Shown here in pieces: positions 24,814-31,856 of a stretch of 64,000 nucleotides of DNA. The notes below the pieces were generated by a model. It worked only from the letters and a program-made list of their open reading frames with translations, searched no databases and was not told the DNA's origin. A program made the position numbers and the translations under genes. The stretch's first letter is position 1. Every line of letters begins with the position of its first letter. Source of the DNA: Curtobacterium sp. MCPF17_052 (GTDB taxonomy: Bacteria; Actinomycetota; Actinomycetes; Actinomycetales; Microbacteriaceae); contig NZ_QKSD01000015.1 of NCBI RefSeq assembly GCF_003234085.1, positions 1 to 64,000 on the forward strand, given 5' to 3'.

Positions 24814-25764
24814 ATGCCGCAGCCGAAGATTGCTCGTGAGGCCGTGTCCTTCTTCGTCAGCGGCCCGGAAGCGGTGTGGGTATGGGAACCCGGACGAGGC
24901 TTGATCAAGCTCACCGCGCCGTTCCGAGAGAACCCCCGCGACCTTCGACTCTCGGCCGACGGCACGACGTTACGGTACGGCTACGGCGGATCCGCGTTAC
25001 TCCCGGATCGACGATTTTCCTTGGACCTACTGTCTGGGGTCGAGACCGAGGAACCAGCGTGGCCGAGCAACACGCGGATCTTCTACGGCAACCCCGCCGA
25101 CGAGTGCCGCGTCGAGTGGGCCGACTGGGTAAACCACCACCCAACCCAGTCGATCTACCGGCTTCGCAACGACGCCGGGGACCAGATGTGGTCACAGCTT
25201 CCGGCGCCCACGCTGGAGGACGGGTGGCTTGAACTTCCGTCGCGATTCACGCTGGGGATCAATGTCGAGGGTGACGCGTTGCAGTTCTCACCCGACGGGC
25301 GCCGACTCGTGATCAACTGCAAGTGGTGGGGTCATCCGGTGGGTGCGATCCAAGTGTTCGATCGGACAGCCGGGCTCATCGAGCAGCGGTACGGGTTCGT
25401 CACCGAGGGCTCCGGAGTGTGGAGCCCGAACGGTCGGAAGCTCCTCGGACGAACCATGGCCATCGGCCGGTCGTTGGAGGAGCGCGTGGAGGTCTTCGAC
25501 CTCGATCGGCGAGATACGACGCCCATCCCGATCGACTCTGACGACTACCAACGGGCTGACGTCCCGTGCGTTGGGTGGCTCGACGACGATCACGTCTTGC
25601 TCTACACGAGGCACCAACGCACCATCACCTTCCATGCGTTCCACATCGATACCGGAGAACGCACGGAGGTCAACACGTTCCGCCTACCGATGCCCGCCGG
25701 CTCGATGAACGATCTCCACATCGCACCCAGAGTCGTGGCCGACCGGCCCGATGCCCTCCTCTGA
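24814..25764 (+). CDS. beta-propeller-like protein
   Basis: 316 aa from ATG 24814 (CAGGAGTGAA ribosome site). Repeated short beta blades of the TolB/WD40-like style: FRENPRDLRLSADGTTLRYG, DALQFSPDGRRLVINC, GSGVWSPNGRKLLGR and CVGWLDDDHVLLYTRH. No signal peptide and no catalytic domain, so it is probably a cytoplasmic binding protein. The largest clear single gene of the array. Function unknown. Confidence 0.75.
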   Translation: MPQPKIAREAVSFFVSGPEAVWVWEPGRGLIKLTAPFRENPRDLRLSADGTTLRYGYGGSALLPDRRFSLDLLSGVETEEPAWPSNTRIFYGNPADECRVEWADWVNHHPTQSIYRLRNDAGDQMWSQLPAPTLEDGWLELPSRFTLGINVEGDALQFSPDGRRLVINCKWWGHPVGAIQVFDRTAGLIEQRYGFVTEGSGVWSPNGRKLLGRTMAIGRSLEERVEVFDLDRRDTTPIPIDSDDYQRADVPCVGWLDDDHVLLYTRHQRTITFHAFHIDTGERTEVNTFRLPMPAGSMNDLHIAPRVVADRPDALL

Positions 25765-25783
25765 CTCCGACGCGGCGCAACGA

Positions 25784-25809
25784 CCGGTAGGGGATCGGCT
25801 ACTGGGACG
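25784..25809 (+). repeat. cassette-boundary site 16
   Basis: Left CCGGTAGGG, core GATC, right GGCTACTGGGACG. Confidence 0.9.
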
Positions 25810-25841
25810 CCGCCACGGATGCCAACTGGTTCGATGGATGA

Positions 25842-26132
25842 GTGACAACGCCTGACGCGGAGCGCGGCCGTCGGGGAACCGTCCTGGCCCTCACGGTATC
25901 GACTGTCGTTCTGTGGCTCATCGCGCTCGCGTTAGGCACGGTCGCGTTGGTACTCCTTCTCGGGGTTGAAGCCCCCGCAAGTCGAACCGGCTTCATCGTC
26001 GCCGCCTGGTTCCTGACGCCCGCGATTCCGGCGATAGGTGCGACCGTTGGGCTTGTGGCCGGTCGGCGGTCTTCGCGAGGGCGTAGCGCTCGACCGGTGT
26101 CGCCTCCGTCTGGGACCGACACACCTTCATAG
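25842..26132 (+). CDS. small two-TM membrane protein
   Basis: 96 aa from GTG 25842. Helices VLALTVSTVVLWLIALALGT and GFIVAAWFLTPAIPAIGATV, then an Arg/Ser/Pro tail. The stop is two bases before the next site. No family recognised. Confidence 0.6.
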   Translation: MTTPDAERGRRGTVLALTVSTVVLWLIALALGTVALVLLLGVEAPASRTGFIVAAWFLTPAIPAIGATVGLVAGRRSSRGRSARPVSPPSGTDTPS

Positions 26133-26133
26133 T

Positions 26134-26159
26134 CCGGTAGCCGATCGATCACCGGGCGC
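26134..26159 (+). repeat. cassette-boundary site 17
   Basis: Left CCGGTAGCC, core GATC, right GATCACCGGGCGC; CCGGT pairs with ACCGG. Confidence 0.82.
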
Positions 26160-26247
26160 TGCGAGAGAACAGATGCGAGGGTCGCTACTCAGCGGCCGGG
26201 CGCGCAACACGCCTCGCTGCCGCGACCGGCGCAGGTAGCGTCCCGGT

Positions 26248-26898
26248 ATGGAACTGGAGAAGCTGTGGCCGTTGTTCGGACTCGAACTGCGAACCCCGCG
26301 GCTGGTGTTGCGTCCGGTGCGGGACCAGGACCTCCCTGCCCTGGCGCAGGCTGCTCTTGATGGCATCCACAACTCGGACCGCATGCCGTTTGGCTTCCCA
26401 TGGACCGATGCGTCTCCGGAGGAGCTGCCGCGGAACCTCGCGATGTACCAGTGGAACCTCCGCCAGGTCTCCCCGCAGAACTGGACGATCCAATTCGCCG
26501 TCATCCTTGACGACGAGGTGATCGGGGCGCAGGACCTCGCCGCGTTCAACTTCGCGGACCGCCGGACTGTGAACTCCGGTTCCTGGCTGACACGACGCGC
26601 CCAAGGCAACGGCGTCGGCACCGAGATGCGCGCCGCCCTGCTGCTGTTCGCCTTCGACACGCTGGGGGCCGAGTGGGCAGAGTCAAGTGCTGCGGCCTGG
26701 AACACCCCGTCACTGGCCGTCTCCTACAAGCTCGGCTACGAGCCGAACGGGGTCACGCGGGTATCGCCCCGGCCCGGGCAACCGGTCGACGAACAGCGCG
26801 TGCGACTCTCCCGCGGTGCCTTCAAGCGTCCGACGTGGAACCTGCAGACCATCGGCGATCAACCCGTTCTCGCACAGCTCGGCATCACTGCGCCGTAG
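26248..26898 (+). CDS. GNAT-family acetyltransferase (RimJ/Rv0802c-like)
   Basis: 216 aa. N-terminus LRTPRLVLRPVRDQDLPALA, typical of RimJ/RimL-type GNATs. The middle has DEVIGAQDLAAFNFADRRTV and the CoA-binding loop TRRAQGNGVGTEMRAALLLF (QGNGVG), then AAAWNTPSLAVSYKLGYEPNG (motif B). Closest in style to actinobacterial acyl/succinyltransferases of unknown substrate. One cassette, forward orientation. Confidence 0.88.
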   Translation: MELEKLWPLFGLELRTPRLVLRPVRDQDLPALAQAALDGIHNSDRMPFGFPWTDASPEELPRNLAMYQWNLRQVSPQNWTIQFAVILDDEVIGAQDLAAFNFADRRTVNSGSWLTRRAQGNGVGTEMRAALLLFAFDTLGAEWAESSAAAWNTPSLAVSYKLGYEPNGVTRVSPRPGQPVDEQRVRLSRGAFKRPTWNLQTIGDQPVLAQLGITAP

Positions 26899-26955
26899 GA
26901 CGACCGCGCCGCGGAGCGGCGGTCGGAGCGAGCTCGCTGGCGGAGCCATGACCGT

Positions 26956-26981
26956 CCGGTAGCCGATCCTCTACCGGGCCG
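26956..26981 (+). repeat. cassette-boundary site 18 (left half of a double site)
   Basis: Left CCGGTAGCC, core GATC, right CTCTACCGGGCCG. Followed 48 bp later by site 19 with no gene between. Confidence 0.85.
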
Positions 26982-27003
26982 AGTTACGCGGGCTGGCCGG
27001 CGT

Positions 27004-27029
27004 TCGTTGAGCCACCGGCTATCGGGACA
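27004..27029 (+). repeat. cassette-boundary site 19 (right half of a double site)
   Basis: Left TCGTTGAGC, core CACC, right GGCTATCGGGACA. The right arm is perfect and the left arm is unlike consensus. Same spacing and similar sequence as sites 21-22. Confidence 0.7.
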
Positions 27030-27048
27030 CCGTGCTTAGCTAGCGGTC

Positions 27049-27378
27049 GTGGCAGAGAGACCTCGCGGTACTGCACTCGTCGACACAGCGATCGCGGACG
27101 TCCCCGGCATCATCCGGTCCGCAGTAGCCCGCATCCCGCGGGCCTCGATCACCGCTCTCGATGACTCCTCAGCCGTGCTGACTCAACGATCCGGGGTTCT
27201 CATGCCGCGTGCTGAGGCCCTCACCCTCGCGTTCCATCGAGGTGAAGACGGTCGAACGACGATTGCGATCGTGCACGCTCGGCGCGGAGGCCTCGCTGCA
27301 CCCGACTCCGTGCCGTCCCAATTCGAGGGAGCGCTTCTAGCGTCCATCCGAGCAGCAGCAGAGGACGGCGCACGGTAG
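27049..27378 (+). CDS. hypothetical protein, 109 aa
   Basis: GTG start. The composition suggests an alpha/beta fold: PGIIRSAVARIPRASITAL, SGVLMPRAEALTLAFHRG, TTIAIVHARRGG, FEGALLASIRAAAEDG. No family recognised. Alone in its cassette. Confidence 0.6.
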   Translation: MAERPRGTALVDTAIADVPGIIRSAVARIPRASITALDDSSAVLTQRSGVLMPRAEALTLAFHRGEDGRTTIAIVHARRGGLAAPDSVPSQFEGALLASIRAAAEDGAR

Positions 27379-27382
27379 GCGT

Positions 27383-27408
27383 TCGCTCTACCATCGGCTT
27401 ACGAGACG
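27383..27408 (+). repeat. cassette-boundary site 20
   Basis: Left TCGCTCTAC, core CATC, right GGCTTACGAGACG. The minus-strand stop of the next gene is inside. Confidence 0.65.
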
Positions 27409-27572
27409 TCCTCTTGCTTGCGGTGGATTTCGGTGGCCAACCTCGCTTGCAGGGCCCGTAGAGACGCCTCGTCCTCCCCTACTCGCACTTCAAGCTCCCA
27501 CCCCTGCAACGCCTCTATGGCTTCGTTGACACAGTTCGATAGCACGGCAAGCTCCCAAGCAGACCAATCCAA
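27399..27572 (-). CDS. small helical protein, 57 aa
   Basis: TTG at 27572 is preferred because AAGAAGGGG lies just upstream; a GTG at 27620 would add 16 residues. Sequence LDWSAWELAVLSNCVNEAIE and WELEVRVGEDEASLRALQ, acidic and helical. No family named with confidence. Read against the site orientation. Confidence 0.5.
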   Translation of the reverse strand: MDWSAWELAVLSNCVNEAIEALQGWELEVRVGEDEASLRALQARLATEIHRKQEDVS

Positions 27573-27700
27573 TGTGCACCCCTTCTTGTCGCTTCTGATT
27601 GGTTTTGTGCATCGAAGCACGCGCGGCGGCTAACCGTGCCACCGTTGCTAGTGAGACCGACCTCGGAGTCCCCTTCTCGGCCCTGGGGGTCTTGACGTGT

Positions 27701-27726
27701 CCGCTAGCCGATCCCCTACCGGAACG
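27701..27726 (+). repeat. cassette-boundary site 21 (left half of a double site)
   Basis: Left CCGCTAGCC, core GATC, right CCCTACCGGAACG. Followed 49 bp later by site 22. Confidence 0.82.
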
Positions 27727-27749
27727 ACCAAGAGCGCCGGAGCCAGCGT

Positions 27750-27775
27750 TCGGCAGCCCACCGGCTACCGGGCGG
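27750..27775 (+). repeat. cassette-boundary site 22 (right half of a double site)
   Basis: Left TCGGCAGCC, core CACC, right GGCTACCGGGCGG. Shares GCGTTCG upstream and the CACC core with site 19. Confidence 0.7.
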
Positions 27776-27804
27776 TCAGGAGGGCTGCCCTGTTGGACTG
27801 TCGC

Positions 27805-28170
27805 ATGATCGATCTTGCCGAGACCCGTGAAGTCACGCTCGAGGGCCCCCAGCCCTGCGAGCGTGCAGTGCAAGTCATCGCCGGTTGGCTAACCGGGAAG
27901 AGCGGCAGCCCCGTTAAAGTGACGACGGAGGGTGTTGTCGATCTGGGCTCGCGGTTCACGTACCGGATGTGGGGCGCCACGCGACGAGGCTTACGCAAGC
28001 TGCCGATGCGGCTGACTTGGCGTGTTGCCGGCAGTGCGACGGGTAGCAGCATCTCGATTCAGATGCGCAGCGATGAGGGCAAGTACCTCGTCCGTACCTA
28101 CCAGCATCACCTAATCTACCAACGCACGTTCGACGTGTTGAGCGACGAGCTGACCGCGCTGCTGACATAG
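27805..28170 (+). CDS. hypothetical protein, 121 aa
   Basis: ATG 27805. Beta-rich: RAVQVIAGWLTGKSGSPVKV, GSRFTYRMWGATRRGLRKLP, LTWRVAGSATGSSISIQM, then helix TFDVLSDELTALLT. No signal peptide or catalytic motif seen. The look is of a small cytoplasmic lipid-binding-like or unknown fold. Confidence 0.6.
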   Translation: MIDLAETREVTLEGPQPCERAVQVIAGWLTGKSGSPVKVTTEGVVDLGSRFTYRMWGATRRGLRKLPMRLTWRVAGSATGSSISIQMRSDEGKYLVRTYQHHLIYQRTFDVLSDELTALLT

Positions 28171-28184
28171 CTGCTCTGCGGCGA

Positions 28185-28210
28185 CCGTTCGAGGATCGTC
28201 CCGCGGGACG
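28185..28210 (+). repeat. cassette-boundary site 23
   Basis: Left CCGTTCGAG, core GATC, right GTCCCGCGGGACG. Confidence 0.7.
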
Positions 28211-28236
28211 ACGCGCTCCGAGTGGTGAAGTCCGTT

Positions 28237-28461
28237 CTACGTCCGGTTTCGGCGCCGGTTTTCGGTCACAAGCGCGAAGGAGAACCCACTGACGAACGCA
28301 GCGGCGCCGACCACCTGCAGTACCTGTCGACCGCTTGGGTCCGCGATGAGAGTCACGACAGCGATCAGCAGCCAGAGGACTCCCGACAGGATTGCCGCGA
28401 TCAACCATAGGCGTGCGGATCGCCAGGTTGTGAAACCAGGAACCCTGCTGTTTTTCGACAC
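28237..28461 (-). CDS. small two-TM membrane protein
   Basis: 74 aa from GTG. Helices ARLWLIAAILSGVLWLLIAV and QVVGAAAFVSGFSFALV, ending ENRRRNRT. No family recognised. Single gene between sites 23 and 24. Confidence 0.6.
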   Translation of the reverse strand: MSKNSRVPGFTTWRSARLWLIAAILSGVLWLLIAVVTLIADPSGRQVLQVVGAAAFVSGFSFALVTENRRRNRT

Positions 28462-28550
28462 CGCCGCAGACTAGCCCTGGCCCGCAGCATCGATAGCCGC
28501 TTGGTCTGCGGAGCATCTAGCAATCGGCGGTCCCCTCGATCGGGCGCCGT

Positions 28551-28576
28551 CCGGTCGCCGACCGGCTAACGCACAC
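28551..28576 (+). repeat. cassette-boundary site 24
   Basis: Left CCGGTCGCC, core GACC, right GGCTAACGCACAC. Confidence 0.75.
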
Positions 28577-28582
28577 TCGACG

Positions 28583-28867
28583 TCATCGGTCGCGTGGCGA
28601 TACTGCAAGCACTGCGACAAGAGCTCCCGCAAGCCCCGTAAAGCCCGCAAGCACCAGCCCGACCACTGAGAGCGCTCCGCCCCAGACGAGTTTTGGGTTC
28701 ACCGCCGAGCACGGCTGCCATCCCTCGCCGTCGGGGGTGAACCGGCCGACTTCGCAGCCGCCGTTCTGGCCCAGCGCAACAAAGACGGCGATGAGCCCGA
28801 CGAGCAGACAGACGGCAGTAAGGGTGCCGAGCGCCGCGACCCAGATACCCCCAGTCAACTTCTTCAT
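28583..28867 (-). CDS. two-TM membrane protein, 94 aa
   Basis: ATG 28867, preceded on its strand by a GCTCCTCGGC ribosome site region. Helices WVAALGTLTAVCLLVGLIAV and LVWGGALSVVGLVLAGFTGL. Between them a soluble loop with two Cys (GGCEVGRFTPDGEGWQPCSA), possibly disulfide-linked outside the cell. No family recognised. Confidence 0.65.
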   Translation of the reverse strand: MKKLTGGIWVAALGTLTAVCLLVGLIAVFVALGQNGGCEVGRFTPDGEGWQPCSAVNPKLVWGGALSVVGLVLAGFTGLAGALVAVLAVSPRDR

Positions 28868-28966
28868 GCCGAGGAGCGTAGCGGCGCCGATGTTCGTGGA
28901 TCGATCGTGATGCGAGACAGTGTGTTCGCCGTTACGTTGAGCTGGTGAAGCTGCCGAAGTATCCGC

Positions 28967-28992
28967 GCCCGGCAGCATCGGTGATCGGACGA
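28967..28992 (+). repeat. cassette-boundary site 25
   Basis: Left GCCCGGCAG, core CATC, right GGTGATCGGACGA. The right arm equals that of site 6; the left arm does not. Similarity to copy 1 starts at the core A (28977). Confidence 0.8.
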
Positions 28993-29499
28993 CTGCGCTC
29001 ATCCCGGCGCCTAGGCTCTGCCCGTGGAGCGAACGGAGACACCGGTCCTGCGCAAGGGCGTGACGTTGGCGTGGGTTCTGCCGACCCTCGCGCTTGTCCT
29101 CCTGGCCGCACAGATGCTCGCGTGCGTCCTTGCCCACGTCCACACCGCGCCGATTGATGCTGCGTACGACCTCAGCGCTGAGCGTGGCCGGGGCCTCCTC
29201 CACGCTCGTCCCGCCGACGTCACAGCAGCCGGATGGAGTCTCGGCCTCACGTGGATCGCCACGGTCCCCGTGGCGCTGGCAGCGACACTGCTAGCAGCAT
29301 CAGCCATCGACCGGTTCGGCGCGGAGGGGCAAGTTCGCGTGTACGCGCAGTCGGTGACGCTGGTCGGGCTCGTTGGGTGCATCGCCGGCGTCGTTCTCGC
29401 CGTACTTGGCGTCTTCGAGCTCCTGCGGGTCTGATGGCTGGCAGCTCCGCCACGAGCCGCCGTCGTTCATTCCGAGGCGCAGCGTTGCCCGTCTGACGA
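28977..29499 (+). repeat. duplicated cassette, copy 2
   Basis: 523 bp, the same length as copy 1 (19234-19756), with scattered substitutions and no indel that I can see. Confidence 0.92.
29024..29434 (+). CDS. duplicated three-TM membrane protein, copy 2
   Basis: 136 aa. Ten substitutions relative to copy 1, several inside helices but conservative (I/V, L/V, L/F). Same start (GTG), same spacing to the left site arm. Its neighbours on both sides differ from those of copy 1, so the copies moved or were copied as units. Confidence 0.75.
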   Translation: MERTETPVLRKGVTLAWVLPTLALVLLAAQMLACVLAHVHTAPIDAAYDLSAERGRGLLHARPADVTAAGWSLGLTWIATVPVALAATLLAASAIDRFGAEGQVRVYAQSVTLVGLVGCIAGVVLAVLGVFELLRV

Positions 29500-29514
29500 C
29501 CCCTTACCGAGTAT
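29489..29514 (+). repeat. cassette-boundary site 26
   Basis: Left CCGTCTGAC, core GACC, right CCTTACCGAGTAT. Similarity to copy 1 ends at the core A (29499). The NYN gene stop is inside the right arm. Confidence 0.75.
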
Positions 29515-30223
29515 CAGTCTTCACACGCACCCTCTGTCCCTCGACTATGAACTGGCCGGTAGCGCGGACGACTTCTGACAGTTTCGGGTAGCCCCAGTTG
29601 CGTGAGTCGAAGTCTGGTTGCCACTTTCGTAAGAGCTGTCCGACCGTCGCGAGGTTCGCCCATCCATCCTCGGACGACGCAGTGGTCACGCTGTTCCGAA
29701 GCCCCTCGATAAGACGCGGGTCATCGCGAGGCGCGATCCGACCGCTCACCTGGGACGCTTCCATGAGGGCGGAGTCACCGTCCGCGCTTCCGAGCACATC
29801 CAGGTAGGTGAACTGGTCGCAAGCGTTCCGAAATGATGCTGGCGTCTTGCGTTCCCCGAAGCCGTAGACCGTGATCCCCTGCTCACGGATACGGGATGCG
29901 AGCCGGGTGTAGTCGCTGTCGGACGACACAATGCAGAACCCGTGGAACCGGCCTGTGTAAAGCAGGTCCATCGCGTCGATGATGAGCGCGCTGTCAGTGG
30001 AGTTCTTGCCCTTGGTGTGTGCGAACTGCTGCATGGGCTGGATGACGTGCTCGCTCGCCGCTGCTTTCCAGTTGCTGAGCTGCGTCGTCGTCCAGTCGCC
30101 ATAGACCCGCTTCACGGACGCTGTGCCGAAGCGGGCGACCTCCGCGAGAACAGCTCCAATCCGGGACGGAGGGACGTTGTCGGCATCGACGAGTACTGCG
30201 AGCAGATCACTGGGCGCATCCAT
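29504..30223 (-). CDS. NYN-domain ribonuclease-like protein with OST-HTH/LOTUS end
   Basis: 239 aa from ATG 30223. The NYN (PIN-like) domain occupies 1-145: acidic strand LLAVLVDADNVPPSRI, NSTDSALIIDAMDLLYTG and FCIVSSDSDYTRLASRIRE carry the conserved Asp set expected of metal-dependent RNases. The C-terminal 65 residues (SSEDGWANLATVGQLLRKWQ, YPKLSEVVRATGQFIVEGQ) match the OST-HTH/LOTUS RNA-binding fold. This two-domain layout is widespread in bacteria; RNA processing or defence roles are suspected. Fills its cassette, reversed. Confidence 0.85.
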   Translation of the reverse strand: MDAPSDLLAVLVDADNVPPSRIGAVLAEVARFGTASVKRVYGDWTTTQLSNWKAAASEHVIQPMQQFAHTKGKNSTDSALIIDAMDLLYTGRFHGFCIVSSDSDYTRLASRIREQGITVYGFGERKTPASFRNACDQFTYLDVLGSADGDSALMEASQVSGRIAPRDDPRLIEGLRNSVTTASSEDGWANLATVGQLLRKWQPDFDSRNWGYPKLSEVVRATGQFIVEGQRVRVKTDTR

Positions 30224-30584
30224 GCGCACAGTTTGGCGGCTTCACCCCGGGCTGCTGACTTGGTCGCAGCCGCGGCGCCTGCCCGGCCACGCCGTCGCGA
30301 AGTGTCGCTGTTCCGATAGCCGATCGGCTATCGAGACGAGTCGTCGCCCTTCGTGCTTGCGCTTTCAAGAGCCCTTCCACGACCCAGCAGCTGACGCCGA
30401 CCGCGATCAAGACGATGACGATCCACACCGGTATCGGTTGATCAGTCGCCGCGGTGCCGGCGAACAGACTGGTGCCGAGCAGTACGAGGAACAGGCCCAC
30501 TCCGCCGACGAGTGCAGCTCGCACCTGCAAGCGGCCTGCACCTTCTGGTCGGGGGAGGCCGAGGGAGTTGAATTCACGGCGCAT
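30207..30584 (-). CDS. two-TM membrane protein reading through a boundary site
   Basis: 125 aa from ATG 30584. Helices VRAALVGGVGLFLVLLGTSL and VWIVIVLIAVGVSCWVVEGL. After ARRATT the frame passes through site 27, translating it as RLDSRSAIG, and ends antisense to the start of the NYN gene. The native stop was probably lost when the cassette joined its present neighbour, or the C-terminus is acquired. No family recognised. Confidence 0.55.
   Translation of the reverse strand: MRREFNSLGLPRPEGAGRLQVRAALVGGVGLFLVLLGTSLFAGTAATDQPIPVWIVIVLIAVGVSCWVVEGLLKAQARRATTRLDSRSAIGTATLRDGVAGQAPRLRPSQQPGVKPPNCAHGCAQ
30313..30338 (+). repeat. cassette-boundary site 27 (best match)
   Basis: Left CCGATAGCC, core GATC, right GGCTATCGAGACG. 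Contains a perfect 20-bp palindrome, CGATAGCCGA followed by TCGGCTATCG. Confidence 0.95.
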
Positions 30585-30635
30585 GCCGCGGAGCATACGG
30601 CTCGCCCGTTACTGAAACACCCGTGGCCGCCGGGA

Positions 30636-30661
30636 CCGATAGACAAGGAGCTACGGCCAAC
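30636..30661 (+). repeat. weak cassette-boundary site 28
   Basis: Left CCGATAGAC, core AAGG, right AGCTACGGCCAAC. A right-arm-like CCGTTACTGAAACACC lies just upstream at 30607-30622. Position fits a boundary, sequence is poor. Confidence 0.35.
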
Positions 30662-30674
30662 GAAGGAGTTGTCG

Positions 30675-31187
30675 ATGCTGGTTCAGGTTTGTGGTCTTCC
30701 CGGTGCAGGGAAGTCGACGTTGTCTGCTGCGATCGCGGAGTTGACGCCCGCGCTGACGCTTCGCGTTGATGCGATCGAAGGCGCAATGTGGAAGTACCTG
30801 ATCCCGCGCGAGCAGTCCGGGATCGCCGCGTACTCGATCATGCACGCCATCGCGGTACCGAATCTACGGCGAGGGCAGATGGTCATCGCGGACGCGGTGA
30901 GTGGCGTTGAACCGGCTCGGGCTGGATGGGCCTCGACCGCTGAAGCCGCTGGGGTACCGCTGCGCGTGATCGAGGTCGAGTGTCCGGACGTCGACGAACA
31001 CCGACGCCGCGTGGAACAGCGTGCGAACGACCTGCCGGGGTTCACGTTGCCGACGTGGGACGAGGTGCAGCGCACCGCCGACGAGTACGAGCCCCGCACG
31101 GACGATCGGCTCGTCATCGACAGCACCCGCCCTCTCGAAGAGACCGTCCGCCAGGCCCTCGACCACCTCGGACTCCACGCCCGCTAA
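30675..31187 (+). CDS. P-loop kinase-like ATPase
   Basis: 170 aa. The N-terminus MLVQVCGLPGAGKSTLSAAI is a Walker A of the AAA_33 group; LTLRVDAIEGAMWKYL holds a candidate catalytic Asp; DEHRRRVEQRANDLPG is a lid with Arg residues; RLVIDSTRPLEETVRQAL is the usual end of such kinases. Members include chloramphenicol- and aminoglycoside-type phosphotransferase relatives and nucleotide kinases; the substrate is unknown. Its TAA stop lies in the next site's left arm. Confidence 0.8.
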   Translation: MLVQVCGLPGAGKSTLSAAIAELTPALTLRVDAIEGAMWKYLIPREQSGIAAYSIMHAIAVPNLRRGQMVIADAVSGVEPARAGWASTAEAAGVPLRVIEVECPDVDEHRRRVEQRANDLPGFTLPTWDEVQRTADEYEPRTDDRLVIDSTRPLEETVRQALDHLGLHAR

Positions 31188-31206
31188 GGGATCGGCGATC
31201 GAGACG
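31181..31206 (+). repeat. cassette-boundary site 29
   Basis: Left CCGCTAAGG, core GATC, right GGCGATCGAGACG. Confidence 0.9.
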
Positions 31207-31258
31207 ACAACCCGTTCGGGCTCACAGCCCCGGCTGAAGGCTTCGCTAATCTCGTCTG

Positions 31259-31696
31259 ATGGGGATCACCGTTCGACCAGCCACCGAAGCCGATCACGAT
31301 TGGCTCTTCCAACTGCACGAGGACGCGCACAAAGAACTGGTCGAAGCCGCCTACGGCCCTTGGGACCCAGAGCAACAGGGGCGCTTCTTCGCTCCGTTGG
31401 TCGGTGACCACGACGTGCACGTCATCGAGCAGGATGCGAAACCAGTCGGAGGCCTGTATCTCGGTGCCCGCGGAAACGACCTTTGGCTTGAACTCATCGA
31501 GGTGCGCCCTGAGTATCAGAACGAGGGCATCGGATCGGCCGGTCTCAGATGGGTTCTGGAAGAGGCTGCGAAGGCGCACCGCGGGACGTTGCTGCAGGTG
31601 CACAAGATGAACACATCGGCCCGCCGCTTGTACGAGCGGCTCGGCTTCGTCCGCTTTGAGGACACAGAGACTCACCACCTGCTTCGACACGCGTGA
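31259..31696 (+). CDS. GNAT-family N-acetyltransferase
   Basis: 145 aa. N-terminus ITVRPATEADHDWLFQLHED; strand GGLYLGARGNDLWLELIEV; CoA loop VRPEYQNEGIGSAGLRWVLE (QNEGIG); motif B LQVHKMNTSARRLYERLGFV. A complete small GNAT with all core elements. Substrate unknown. Confidence 0.9.
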   Translation: MGITVRPATEADHDWLFQLHEDAHKELVEAAYGPWDPEQQGRFFAPLVGDHDVHVIEQDAKPVGGLYLGARGNDLWLELIEVRPEYQNEGIGSAGLRWVLEEAAKAHRGTLLQVHKMNTSARRLYERLGFVRFEDTETHHLLRHA

Positions 31697-31706
31697 TGCC
31701 GACGTC

Positions 31707-31732
31707 CCGCTGAGGGATCCGCTATCGGGACA
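31707..31732 (+). repeat. cassette-boundary site 30
   Basis: Left CCGCTGAGG, core GATC, right CGCTATCGGGACA; the outer arms pair as GTCCCG with CGGGAC. Confidence 0.88.
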
Positions 31733-31856
31733 CCGCCGGCAGTGAACACCGAATGAAACTGACCCCAGGAGTCGGGGTGGTGCCCCTGACGCTGGTGCTG
31801 AATGATCTGCCGGAGAGCAGGTCCATGGTGGGCGGCCTGGGGAGTGACGACGCAGC

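Noticed and set aside
28462..28550. Additional boundary site near CGATAGCCGCTTGG
   Set aside because: Only a left-arm resemblance; no core or right arm.
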